Positions 1 to 7,318 of a stretch of DNA of 10,692 nt are shown here, one piece after another. Each line of letters starts with the position of its first letter. The first letter of the stretch is position 1. Below the pieces are notes generated by a model. It was not told where the DNA came from, made no database searches, and saw only the letters and a program-made list of their open reading frames with translations. Location: positions 1 to 10,692 of the forward strand of contig JANJTI010000194.1 of assembly GCA_024711185.1 (NCBI GenBank). The letters are read 5' to 3'. The translations under genes and the position numbers were made by a program. The DNA comes from Brevundimonas sp. Lineage in GTDB: Bacteria; Pseudomonadota; Alphaproteobacteria; Caulobacterales; Caulobacteraceae.

Positions 1-2
1 TG

Positions 3-683
3 GAGCTCGCCTCCGGCGAGGTCCGCGCCGGCCTCGACCTGCAGGGACTGGTGCGCGACGCCAAGGCCTTCCGCGCCGGCGTCGACCGGCTGTCGCAGCG
101 CGCGCCGGCCTTCGCCATCGAACAGTCCGCTCTTGCCGGCCTGTTCGACGAACATGCCGAGGAGGCCGCGGCCGCCCACGCCGCCGCGCGGTTCGACCTC
201 TACGCCGAGGAAGGCGACGGCCCGTGGTCCGGCGGCCCCGGCGCCCAGGGCGCTGTGGCCTTCGAGCGCGTTCGACGCGCCGTCACCGAGAAGATCGTGC
301 TCGAGGAGCCCCTCATCCGCTCGCTGGACGCGCGCCGTCTGGCCGAGCGCGCCGCCGCCTTCGAGGGCCTGTTCGACAAGCCGGCCGTCTTCCGTCGCAA
401 GGACAAGGCCACGACCATTCGCGGTCCGCTCGACCTGCTGGACGCGGTTCTCGACGCCGGCAAGAAGGGCATCGCCATCCAGCGCTACAAGGGCCTGGGA
501 GAGATGAACCCGGAGCAGTTGTGGGAGACCACGCTCGACGCCAACGCCCGCACCCTGCTCAGGGTCGAGGTCGAGCACGAGGACGAGGCCGCCGACCTGT
601 TCGCCAAGCTGATGGGCGACGTGGTCGAACCCCGCCGCGAGTTCATCCAGGAGAATGCGCTGGACGCCGCCGTCGACGCCTGA
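3..683 (+). CDS. gyrB: DNA gyrase subunit B, C-terminal part (5' end outside window)
   Basis: ATPase subunit of type II topoisomerase GyrA2B2, which introduces negative supercoils in the cytoplasm. Only the last 226 codons are present. The reading frame is open from base 3, with no start in the window. The family signature [19 protein letters not shown] lies about 65 residues before the stop. It is followed by [20 protein letters not shown], which closely matches the conserved GyrB tail that contacts GyrA and DNA. The motif after RYKGLGEMN separates GyrB from most ParE proteins, and the tail ending ALDAAVDA is typical of alphaproteobacterial GyrB. The stretch between about residues 20 and 100 is alanine-rich and poorly conserved, as expected for this lineage. 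The gene is convergent with the next one, with only 6 bp between the two stop codons, and I see no separate terminator hairpin there. Identification is secure. Confidence 0.97.
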   Translation, partial: ELASGEVRAGLDLQGLVRDAKAFRAGVDRLSQRAPAFAIEQSALAGLFDEHAEEAAAAHAAARFDLYAEEGDGPWSGGPGAQGAVAFERVRRAVTEKIVLEEPLIRSLDARRLAERAAAFEGLFDKPAVFRRKDKATTIRGPLDLLDAVLDAGKKGIAIQRYKGLGEMNPEQLWETTLDANARTLLRVEVEHEDEAADLFAKLMGDVVEPRREFIQENALDAAVDA

Positions 684-689
684 ACAGCC

Positions 690-1124
690 TCAGGGCCGAC
701 CGGCGTCGACGAAGGCGCGTACGGTCGGCCAGGTCGGCGGATTGGCCCGCGCGCCGTCGCAGGCGATCTGCTTCAGGTATTCCGGCATGGTGTTGGCCCG
801 GACCGGCGTCCACTCCGCCCCCTCTTCGGGAAAGCGCTCGGCTTCGGTCCCGTCCGGACCCATCTCGATGGTCCCGGTCGCCCGCCAGCGATTGCGCCCG
901 CACTCGAACTCGTAGGTCTCGATCGTGTGGCTGTAATCTCCAGCCTCGCCGCGCAACGGCACCATGGCGATGCGGATCGAGGTCGCCGCGCCGTTCACCG
1001 CGATGCTGTCCACATCGGCCATGAAGACGTTGTTGGTGCTGCGCGAATATGCGTTCCATGTCTCCGCTGCGGCCGGACTCGCCGCCGTGAGCCCGGCCAG
1101 CGCCGCGACAAGCATGCTCCTCAT
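690..1124 (-). CDS. Small exported protein, surface-adhesin E-like, function unknown
   Basis: A 144-residue protein with a short Sec signal peptide: a hydrophobic core at residues 4-19 and probable cleavage after ASPAAA (residue 20). The mature part is about 124 residues and has two cysteines (75 and 122), which could form a disulfide in the periplasm. The pattern of WNAYSRSTNNVFMADVDSI followed by an ETYEFEC strand resembles small proteobacterial periplasmic proteins often labelled surface-adhesin E-like. That label says little about function, and no catalytic motif is visible. The start at 1124 is preferred because GGGGAG lies 6 nt upstream. An ATG two codons earlier (1130) would abut that site and depend on a weaker GAGG 10 nt away. 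It lies 75 bp downstream of the methyltransferase on the same strand, so co-transcription is possible. It is convergent with gyrB. Coding status is well supported; function is unknown. Confidence 0.8.
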   Translation of the reverse strand: MRSMLVAALAGLTAASPAAAETWNAYSRSTNNVFMADVDSIAVNGAATSIRIAMVPLRGEAGDYSHTIETYEFECGRNRWRATGTIEMGPDGTEAERFPEEGAEWTPVRANTMPEYLKQIACDGARANPPTWPTVRAFVDAGRP

Positions 1125-1199
1125 GTCCATCTCCCCGGATCCTCGCCCCGCCTCATGATGCGCCGTCGCGCGCCGTTGGCAAGGGGGAACGCCGCGGCC

Positions 1200-2369
1200 T
1201 CAGGCGGCCCTGAGCGCCACCTCGCGACCGGCGACCAGCGGCTCGAACAGGTGCCGCGCCAGGTGCCGCACCACGGGGACGGCCACCCCGTCGCCGGCGA
1301 GATGGCAGGCGGCGCTGTGGGAGGCGGGCAGGCGATAGCTGTCGGGCAGGCCCATCAGACGCGCCATCTCGCGCGCGCTCATCAACCGCGAGCGCACGCG
1401 TCCTTCATCGACGATCAGCAGGGTCTGGCGACTGGAGCCGCCCCCCGGGGTGCGCAGGCAGCCGGCGAGGTCGAAGCGCACCTCCGCCCGCTGGGCCTTG
1501 CCGCCGTCGGGCGTCCTCCGGGTACGCCGGTAAAGCGCTCCGACCCGGCGGCCGCCGGCGGCCCGGGCCGCCTCCACCTTGGCCTGGTTGACCGGGGACA
1601 TCAGCCCGAGGAGCCGGCGGGTCTGTTCGTCCGAATGCCAGGGCAGCGCCGCCCCGTCCGCCTCGATCAGGTCGGCGAGGCCCGGGGGGGCTGCGGCCGG
1701 AACCGGCAGGCGCCACCAGACCATGCGCTTCGCGGTTTCGCGGGGCAGCCGCGCGGCGGCGCGGACCAGCGACGGCGGGTGGAACGGAGCCTCCGGCCCG
1801 TGCGCGAGCAGTGCCGGATCGACCGCGACGTCGCCGCGCACGCCGATCACGAACCGCCGCGGCCGTGACTGCGGCAGGAAGCGATCGGCGTTTATCACCA
1901 GGGCGCCGAACAGATAGCCCGCATCGGCCCACGCCGCGCACAGGGCGTCGAAGTCGCGTCCGCCGCGGGACGTCAAAGCCCCGCAGACGTTCTCGACGGC
2001 GACGATGGCGGGGCCCCGGCCCTCGGCCGCCAGCCCTCGCGCCAGATTCCAGAAGGTATGGAAGGTTCCGGACCGCGCCCCGGCCAGACCGGCGCCGGCG
2101 CCGGCCAGCGACAGATCCTGGCACGGGAATGAACCCCACATCAGCTCGGCCGTCCCGGGCAGGTCGGCCGGCGTCAGGGCGCCGATGTCGCCGAGCCTCA
2201 GCTCCCCGTCGCCCCAGTTGGCGCGATAGGCCGCCGCCTTGGCGGGGTCGATGTCGTTGGCGAAGCGGCAGCGCCAGCCCTCGCCGAGGCCGGCCCGGAC
2301 CATGCCGCCGCCGGCGAAGAACTCGTACACCCCGGGCGCGCCGGGCGGGCAGGGCGGCGAATCGGCCAT
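1200..2369 (-). CDS. DNA (cytosine-5-)-methyltransferase, apparently solitary
   Basis: Transfers a methyl group from S-adenosylmethionine to C5 of cytosine in a specific DNA sequence. Numbered from the chosen start (389 aa), the motifs are: motif I, the SAM-binding FFAGGGMVRAGLG (from residue 17); an acidic residue in ANDIDP (about 41); motif IV, GSFPCQDLSLAG with catalytic Cys83; motif VI, ENV at 126-128; motif VIII, QSRPRRF from 167. The C-terminal segment GDGVAVPVVRHLARHL resembles motif X. The region between about 180 and 320 is the likely target-recognition domain. The frame stays open upstream to an ATG at 2486, but that would overlap the divergent gene at 2442. ATG 2369 starts 14 residues before the first conserved strand and leaves a 72-bp intergenic region, so it is preferred, although no strong Shine-Dalgarno site is visible. 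ATG 2405 is the other option. No restriction endonuclease or Vsr gene is adjacent, which suggests a regulatory or protective orphan enzyme. Target sequence unknown. Confidence 0.93.
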   Translation of the reverse strand: MADSPPCPPGAPGVYEFFAGGGMVRAGLGEGWRCRFANDIDPAKAAAYRANWGDGELRLGDIGALTPADLPGTAELMWGSFPCQDLSLAGAGAGLAGARSGTFHTFWNLARGLAAEGRGPAIVAVENVCGALTSRGGRDFDALCAAWADAGYLFGALVINADRFLPQSRPRRFVIGVRGDVAVDPALLAHGPEAPFHPPSLVRAAARLPRETAKRMVWWRLPVPAAAPPGLADLIEADGAALPWHSDEQTRRLLGLMSPVNQAKVEAARAAGGRRVGALYRRTRRTPDGGKAQRAEVRFDLAGCLRTPGGGSSRQTLLIVDEGRVRSRLMSAREMARLMGLPDSYRLPASHSAACHLAGDGVAVPVVRHLARHLFEPLVAGREVALRAA

Positions 2370-2441
2370 GTGTACAGGCTGCGGCCTCGCCGACGCCGAG
2401 TCCATCGGGGAACCCGGGCGGCCGCCGTCCGCTGTGCCGCC

Positions 2442-2930
2442 ATGGCTCCCCGTCTGAAGGTCTTCACCTGGTCCGACGGCTTTCACGCCTTCACCGTCGC
2501 CGCCGGCTCCCGTCCGAAGGCGCTGGCGGCGTGGGGCATGGAGCGCGACATCTTCGGCAGCGGCCTGGCGCGTGAGATTCGGGAGGGCCCCGACTACGAC
2601 GCCGCTCTCGCACGGCCGGGCGAGGTGATCGAACGCGGGCTGACGGTGGACGTCGGCGAGGTGGCGCCGCGGCGCAAATCGAAGCGCCCCGCGACGCCGG
2701 TGGCGGCCAGGCGCTCCGGACCATCGCCCGAGGCTCGCGAACGTGTCCGCGTCCTCGAGGCGGAACTCAAGGCGCTGGATCGCGAACAGGCCGCTGCGCG
2801 CCGGGAACTCGAGGCCGAGTCGGCGCGGATTGCTCGCGCTCTTGAGCGCCTGACCGAGACGCAGGGCCGCACGCGCGAGCGGCTGCGGACGCGTCTCGAA
2901 CAGGCCCGGGCCGTGCTGGGCAAGGCGTGA
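2442..2930 (+). CDS. Hypothetical protein with N-terminal conserved domain and C-terminal coiled coil
   Basis: A 162-residue protein with no signal peptide. Residues 5-62 form a compact conserved-looking segment (LKVFTWSDGFHAFTVAA, then ALAAWG and IFGSGLARE, then ARPGEVIERG). This pattern recurs in small alphaproteobacterial proteins, some automatically named TolA-like cell envelope proteins. Residues 75-95 are a basic Arg/Lys/Pro/Ala linker. Residues 97-160 are highly charged (Glu, Arg, Ala, Leu) with heptad-like spacing and should form a long coiled coil. The TolA-type name probably reflects only this composition, so I do not adopt it. ATG 2442 is chosen because it directly precedes the conserved part; the open frame further upstream is arginine-rich and looks non-coding. 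No clear Shine-Dalgarno site precedes the start. It is divergent from the methyltransferase (72 bp apart) and convergent with the histidine kinase operon. Function unknown. Confidence 0.8.
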   Translation: MAPRLKVFTWSDGFHAFTVAAGSRPKALAAWGMERDIFGSGLAREIREGPDYDAALARPGEVIERGLTVDVGEVAPRRKSKRPATPVAARRSGPSPEARERVRVLEAELKALDREQAAARRELEAESARIARALERLTETQGRTRERLRTRLEQARAVLGKA

Positions 2931-2976
2931 GGCCAGGGTGGGCCGCGAAGCACGCCCGGGGCGACCTGGTCAGGGC

Positions 2977-3009
2977 GGCGGCGAACGGACGCTGCTTCGC
3001 CGCCCGTTT
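2977..3009 (+). terminator. Hairpin between convergent genes, likely terminator
   Basis: A perfect 9-bp stem, GGCGGCGAA (2977-2985) paired with TTCGCCGCC (2996-3004), with a 10-nt loop, is followed by CGTTT. It lies 46 bp past the stop of the rightward coiled-coil gene and 30 bp past the stop of the leftward kinase gene, exactly where a shared terminator would be expected. The T run is only three bases, so it is weak as a classical intrinsic terminator. The stem itself could act in both directions. Confidence 0.5.
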
Positions 3010-3038
3010 CCGGGTGGCGACGCCGAAGACGGCGAACC

Positions 3039-4766
3039 TTAACCCGACCGTATCCCCGTCAGCATCGCGCTCAGATCGTCCAGGCCGTAGGGCTTGCTGA
3101 GAAGCCGGAACCCCGCCCGGCTGGCCGTCGCGGCCGCCTCGCTGAATCCGGTGGTCAGGATCACCGGAAGGACGGGGTCGAGCGTGCGAAGTTCAGTCGC
3201 CAGCCCGAGGCCGTTCAGCGCCCCCGGCATGACCATGTCCGACAGCACCAGATCGAATCGCCGGCCGCCGCGCACCAGTTCCAGCGCCAGGTCGGCGGTG
3301 GCTGCACGTTCATGAGTGTAGCCGAGATCTGCGAGCATTTCCGCAACCCCCGCAGCCACGGCGTCGTCGTCCTCGACGAGAAGCACGTGGCCGACGCCCG
3401 TTGGACCCGGCATCGCCTGGGGCGCTGGCGGCGACTCCGGGCCGACGGGGAGGGGCTTGTCGGTCGCCGGCAGGCACAGGCTGAAGACCGCCCCACCCTC
3501 CGCCGGCGAGGCCGCGGTGACGCTCCCGCCCGAAGAGCGGGCGAAGCCGTAGACCTGGCTCAGGCCCAGACCGGTGCCCTTGCCGACTTCCTTGGTGGTG
3601 AAGAAGGGCTCGAACACCCGCCCGATGAGGTCGGGCGGAATGCCGCCGCCGGTGTCGCGCACCTCGATGCAGACCGCCTCCCCCTGCGGTCGCACCGAAA
3701 CGGTCAGAGTGCCGCCGCCGGGCATGGCGTCGCGGGCGTTCACCGCAAGATTGAGGATCGCCAGCTCCAGTTCACCGACGTCGACCTCTATGGGCCTCAG
3801 CGGCCGCTGCACGTCGATCTCGACCGCGATATCCTCGCGCAAGGATCGCTCCAGCAGGATGCGCATGGCCTCGATCTGCTCGCCGACGTCGATCACGGCG
3901 GTGCGGAGCGGGGTCTGGCGGGAGAAGGCGAGCAGCTGCCGGGTGAGGCCCGAGCCGCGCTCCACCGCCTGCCGCATTCCCTCCATGAGTGCGCCGCGCC
4001 GGACGGGATCGTCGCTCCGCTGCAGCAGATCAATCGCGCTGGATACGACCATCAGCAGATTGTTGAAATCGTGGGCCACGCCGCCGGTCAGGCGGCCGAT
4101 CGCCTCCATCTTCTGACTCTGGCGCAGGGCCTCTTCCGCCTTCTCCCGTTCGACCATCTCCTGTTGCAGGCGCGCATTGGCCTCTCCCAGCTGGGCGGCC
4201 CGGACCGACAGGCTGCGGTTGGCGCGACGCAAGGCCGATTGGGTCAGCGCCAGCACCGCGATCAGCAGCGCGGCCAGCGCCAGCACGAGCATCGTGCCGG
4301 CGTTGCGCGAGAACCGCTGGCTGGCCGGCGTATCCATCAGGCGCAGACGCGCGGTGCCGAGCGTCTGCCCGCCCTGGGTGACGGGCCGCACCACGGTAAG
4401 CTGTCCGTCGTGGAACCGGGTGGGTGTCGCCCCGCGGGGGGCGACCCGCGGGATCGCCTCGCCGGCGCGGGCGTAGCCGGCGACCAGCCGGTCCTGATCG
4501 TCGTAGACGGCGGCCGCCAGCACATTGGGGTTCACCTGCACGGCGTCGACGTAATCCTGGGCCGCGTCGGCGTCGTCGAAGGCGAGAGCGCCGCTCACCG
4601 CCGAGGCGAGCAGGTCGGCCTGCGCGCCGGCCTCGCGCGCCAGTTCGAGCTTCATCGCACGCTCATGGGCGACCGAGACGAACACGCCGGCGACGAGCAG
4701 CACCGCGAGGCATGCCAGGGCCACGATCGGCAGGCCGCGCGCGCGAATACCGGTGAACCAGCTCAT
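3039..4766 (-). CDS. Hybrid sensor histidine kinase with CHASE8-like periplasmic domain
   Basis: Inner-membrane sensor kinase of 575 aa. Order: transmembrane helix 1 (about 12-33); periplasmic domain (about 34-155) whose segment SAVSGALAFDDADAAQDYV, then NPNVLAAAVYDDQDRLVAGY, resembles CHASE8, the sensor fold of YfiN; transmembrane helix 2 (about 157-177); coiled-coil linker (180-218); HisKA with phospho-accepting His232 in GGVAHDFNNLL; ATPase with N box NLAVNARDAMP (N343), G1 DTGGGIP (371-377), F box FEPFFTTK and G2 GKGTGLGLS; a proline-rich linker (about 435-457); and a C-terminal receiver with acidic cluster EDDD (465-468), phospho-acceptor Asp510 and Lys558. All key residues are present. 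It starts 1 nt after the YfiR-like stop (TGAGATG), with GAGGG 4 nt upstream, so the two are probably translationally coupled. No DNA-binding output domain or separate response regulator lies nearby, so the phosphorelay target is unknown. The kinase assignment is firm; the CHASE8 call is from pattern memory. Confidence 0.94.
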   Translation of the reverse strand: MSWFTGIRARGLPIVALACLAVLLVAGVFVSVAHERAMKLELAREAGAQADLLASAVSGALAFDDADAAQDYVDAVQVNPNVLAAAVYDDQDRLVAGYARAGEAIPRVAPRGATPTRFHDGQLTVVRPVTQGGQTLGTARLRLMDTPASQRFSRNAGTMLVLALAALLIAVLALTQSALRRANRSLSVRAAQLGEANARLQQEMVEREKAEEALRQSQKMEAIGRLTGGVAHDFNNLLMVVSSAIDLLQRSDDPVRRGALMEGMRQAVERGSGLTRQLLAFSRQTPLRTAVIDVGEQIEAMRILLERSLREDIAVEIDVQRPLRPIEVDVGELELAILNLAVNARDAMPGGGTLTVSVRPQGEAVCIEVRDTGGGIPPDLIGRVFEPFFTTKEVGKGTGLGLSQVYGFARSSGGSVTAASPAEGGAVFSLCLPATDKPLPVGPESPPAPQAMPGPTGVGHVLLVEDDDAVAAGVAEMLADLGYTHERAATADLALELVRGGRRFDLVLSDMVMPGALNGLGLATELRTLDPVLPVILTTGFSEAAATASRAGFRLLSKPYGLDDLSAMLTGIRSG

Positions 4767-4767
4767 C

Positions 4768-5289
4768 TCACCCTCGCCCCCGGACGTCGACGGCGAGGTT
4801 CAGCAGGCGCGAGCTGAGCTGGAGTCGCGCCCGCTCGGCCGCGGCCCTGTCGATATGGAAGCGGACCCGATTGCTGGCGATCACGAAATGGATCATCGCC
4901 CGCTGCGTGGTAACGGCGGAGTCGCTCACCACCAGAACGGCCGCGCCGGGCTCCGGCGCACGGGAGCCCCGCCCCAGGTAGACGATGTGGCACCCGCTCG
5001 CGCGTGCTCTCTCGCCGATCCGACGGAGCGCGATGGGTCGACCATGAGCGGTCTGGGCCGCGGCCGCGCTCTCCAGCGACCGTCCGAACGGATCGTGGCC
5101 CGCGATGCACAGCGTCAGTGGCGACGACGCCGAGGCGAAGGCCGACGGCGGCCATTCCACGAACGCGGCGAACCGGACCAGGTAGTTGGCCTTGATCTGG
5201 TATTCGAGGGATTGCGCGCGGGCCGCCGCCGCCTCGCCCAGAAAGGCGAGGGCCACGAACAGGCCCGCGATGGTCTGTCGGCCGACCAC
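4768..5289 (-). CDS. YfiR family (DUF4154) periplasmic regulatory protein
   Basis: A 173-aa exported protein: signal peptide at about residues 5-25 with probable cleavage in ARA/QS, then SLEYQIKANYLVRFAAFVEW, the hallmark opening of YfiR/DUF4154 proteins. LTLCIAGHDPFG follows in the middle, and the C-terminus has NRVRFHIDRAAAERARLQLS, then RLLNLA, also characteristic. Cys61 and Cys100 are 39 residues apart, matching the spacing of the conserved disulfide I recall for Pseudomonas YfiR (C71-C110). The second YfiR disulfide pair is absent. In the known system YfiR sits in the periplasm and represses the diguanylate cyclase YfiN through its periplasmic domain. Here the next gene encodes a kinase with a similar domain, so that kinase is the likely partner (inference). 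No ATG is available. GTG at 5289, 2 nt after the receptor's stop, is the only start giving an intact signal peptide. The frame stays open further upstream, but that part is antisense-like shadow of the receptor frame. Confidence 0.9.
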   Translation of the reverse strand: MVGRQTIAGLFVALAFLGEAAAARAQSLEYQIKANYLVRFAAFVEWPPSAFASASSPLTLCIAGHDPFGRSLESAAAAQTAHGRPIALRRIGERARASGCHIVYLGRGSRAPEPGAAVLVVSDSAVTTQRAMIHFVIASNRVRFHIDRAAAERARLQLSSRLLNLAVDVRGRG

Positions 5290-5291
5290 GA

Positions 5292-7163
5292 TCAGAAGCC
5301 CGCCTTGAGCGTCAGGTAGGCGCTGCGGCCGAGCGCCCGGCGCCGGTCGGGGTCGCCGGTCTCGAGGCGGGTGTCGTTGATCAGGTTGGAGCCGGTCAGG
5401 GCCAGCTCCAGGCCGTTGTCGAGCCGCCAGCCGAGGCGCACATCCGCCTCGACGTAGCCCTCGGTCCCGGACGCCGCCAGTTCGTCCACCGCCCGCAGGT
5501 GAACGTCCAGTTCCAGCCGTTCCGTCAGCTGGGCGCGCGAGTTGAGCAGGACCTGCCACGACGGGTCGTCGCCCACCGAGGCGAGGCCCGAGACGTCGGT
5601 CTCGCCGGGCTGGAGCCGGTATTCCTTGTCGAGGGTGACGAGGCCAAGGTCGAGGCGCCAGCCGGGCGAGACCTCGTAGCTGCCCCACGCCTCGATCCCG
5701 CTGGAATATCCTTCGCCGCCGTTGGCGAACCGCAGCGGCAGGATCGTCACCGGATCCGTCGGCACCGTTCGCAGGTCGGTGTAGTCGTGGTGGAAGGCCG
5801 TGACCGAGAGGTTCAGATTGTGCGCGGGCCGCGCCCTGTAGCCGACTTCGTAGGCGGTCAGTTTCTCGGACTGGAAGGTCCCGCCGACGAGGAATCCCGG
5901 CAGGGTCAGGTCGCGGTCGATCCTGCTGGCGGTCCGGGCCGCGCGCGATACCGCCCCCCAGACCAGAGTCCCGTCGCCGCGGCTCCACGCCAGCCTGACG
6001 TTGGGCAGCACCTCCACCCCGGTGAAGCTGCTGTCCTCCACCTTGACCCCAACCGTCAGGACCAGGTCCTCGCGCAGCGAAATCTGGTCCTGCGCGAACA
6101 GGTTGGCCAGGGTGATGCGTCGGCGCGGCGGCTCGAGGGTCGCCGCGCCGGGCGGGCTCGTCAGGGTGTTCTCGACCCAGCGATGGCCGCCGCCCCAGAC
6201 GATGGCGTGCCGCCCGAGGTCCATCGCCTGCTGCAGCGACACGTCCCAGGTGCGCACCTCTTCCTTCACCGGGCCGTTCACGCGGTCGGTGTGGTCGTAA
6301 TAGGCCTGCGCCTCGAGGCGACCGGAGTGGCCCACCCCCCGCGACCAGCGGCCGAGGGCGAAACCGCCGCGCAGCGCCACATCGCCGGGCGACTCGTGGT
6401 CGTAGACGTCGCCCTGCAGCGTCCAGTCGCCGAGACCGGTGGCCCAATCGGCCCGTCCGCCGGCGCGGATTCCGGCGGCGGCGTCCAGACCGGATCCGCC
6501 GCCCGGCATCTGCGTGTCGCTGCGCTCGAAGCCGGTCAGGAACAGCCGCCAGGCGCCCCCGCCGCCGAGATCGCCGCCGTGCCGCAGGCCGACCGTCCGA
6601 TCGTCCGTTCCAACGCCCGCCGCAAGGGCGGGACCCCGGGTGTCGCGCGCGGAGCGGGTGGTGATGTTGATCACCCCGTTCACCGCGTTGGCGCCGTACA
6701 GCGCCCCGCCGGGGCCGCTGATCACCTCGATCCGCTCGATGTCCTCCAGCACCAGCCCCTGGGCGTCCCACAGCACGCCGGAGAACAGGGTGGTGTAGAT
6801 GCTGCGCCCGTCGATCAGCACAAGCAGCTTGTTCGCCGTCTCGAACGAGTTGAAGCCACGGGCGGTGATTGCGTAGTCGACCGATCCGACCCGCTGCACC
6901 TGCAGGTTCGGCGCGAGGCGCAGCACCTCCGGGAGGCTGGCGGCGCCGGAGCGCCGGATGTCCTCCTGCGTGATCACGTAGACCGCCGCGGCGGCGCTGG
7001 ACAGTTGTTCCGGCCGACGCGACACGGAGGTGATCTGGATATCCGCCAGCTGCTCGAGCGTCAGTCCGCTCAGGTCCTGCGGCTGCTCTCCCCGGGCGTC
7101 GGCCCCGGCCTCGCCGCCTGCTCCCAGAACACTCGCGGCGACCAGGCCGGCGATAATCGACAT
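5292..7163 (-). CDS. TonB-dependent outer-membrane receptor
   Basis: A 623-aa outer-membrane beta-barrel with plug. An N-terminal signal sequence (about 1-23, weakly charged n-region) is followed by SGLTLEQLADIQITSVSRRP, where ITSVS is a possible TonB box. The plug domain (about 52-170) contains VYVITQEDIRRSG, LRLAPNLQV, ARGFNS, LLVLIDGRSIY and IERIEVISGPGGALYGANAVNGVINI, all standard plug signatures. The remainder is a 22-strand-type barrel ending SAYLTLKAGF, with the terminal Phe needed for BAM-mediated insertion. The subfamily with this LTLEQLADIQITSVS opening commonly lies beside YfiR/DUF4154 genes, as here. No FecA-like signalling extension is present. ATG 7163 has GGGGGAAG 7 nt upstream. 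It heads the operon with the YfiR-like and kinase genes. The ligand cannot be read from sequence; the family includes siderophore, cobalamin and carbohydrate or peptide transporters, and non-transporting sensor roles are possible. Confidence 0.95.
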   Translation of the reverse strand: MSIIAGLVAASVLGAGGEAGADARGEQPQDLSGLTLEQLADIQITSVSRRPEQLSSAAAAVYVITQEDIRRSGAASLPEVLRLAPNLQVQRVGSVDYAITARGFNSFETANKLLVLIDGRSIYTTLFSGVLWDAQGLVLEDIERIEVISGPGGALYGANAVNGVINITTRSARDTRGPALAAGVGTDDRTVGLRHGGDLGGGGAWRLFLTGFERSDTQMPGGGSGLDAAAGIRAGGRADWATGLGDWTLQGDVYDHESPGDVALRGGFALGRWSRGVGHSGRLEAQAYYDHTDRVNGPVKEEVRTWDVSLQQAMDLGRHAIVWGGGHRWVENTLTSPPGAATLEPPRRRITLANLFAQDQISLREDLVLTVGVKVEDSSFTGVEVLPNVRLAWSRGDGTLVWGAVSRAARTASRIDRDLTLPGFLVGGTFQSEKLTAYEVGYRARPAHNLNLSVTAFHHDYTDLRTVPTDPVTILPLRFANGGEGYSSGIEAWGSYEVSPGWRLDLGLVTLDKEYRLQPGETDVSGLASVGDDPSWQVLLNSRAQLTERLELDVHLRAVDELAASGTEGYVEADVRLGWRLDNGLELALTGSNLINDTRLETGDPDRRRALGRSAYLTLKAGF

Positions 7164-7318
7164 ACGTCCACTTCCCCCTTTGACGAGGCCCGCATCGAGG
7201 TTCCCGCCGTGAGCGGATAACCGTCCACTGCGGCAAAGGTTGCGCTCGGGGACCGGCCCCGGAATGCGGATCGCCCCGGAGGCGGAGCCGGCCCGCCGAT
7301 CTCTACGGCCCCTCGCTC

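Noticed and set aside
1811..2575. Arg-rich rightward frame beside the methyltransferase considered as a possible restriction enzyme
   Set aside because: Low-complexity Arg/Pro/Ser composition, antisense to the methyltransferase motifs, no nuclease motif.
3312..4817. Long rightward open frame (501 codons) opposite the histidine kinase
   Set aside because: It is antisense to a kinase with all catalytic motifs intact. Its product is His/Gln/Arg-rich with no recognisable domain, as expected from a high-GC shadow frame.
5499..7220. Long rightward open frame (573 codons) opposite the TonB receptor
   Set aside because: Antisense shadow of the receptor; no domain signatures and biased composition.
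5290..7236. Leftward open frame continuous with the YfiR-like gene (822 codons in total)
   Set aside because: Only the last 173 codons look like protein. The upstream part is Arg/Gly-rich shadow of the receptor read in another frame, so this is not a fusion protein.
7164..7318. Possible riboswitch upstream of the TonB receptor (for example cobalamin)
   Set aside because: No recognisable aptamer core; the stretch is short and GC-rich with only small hairpins.
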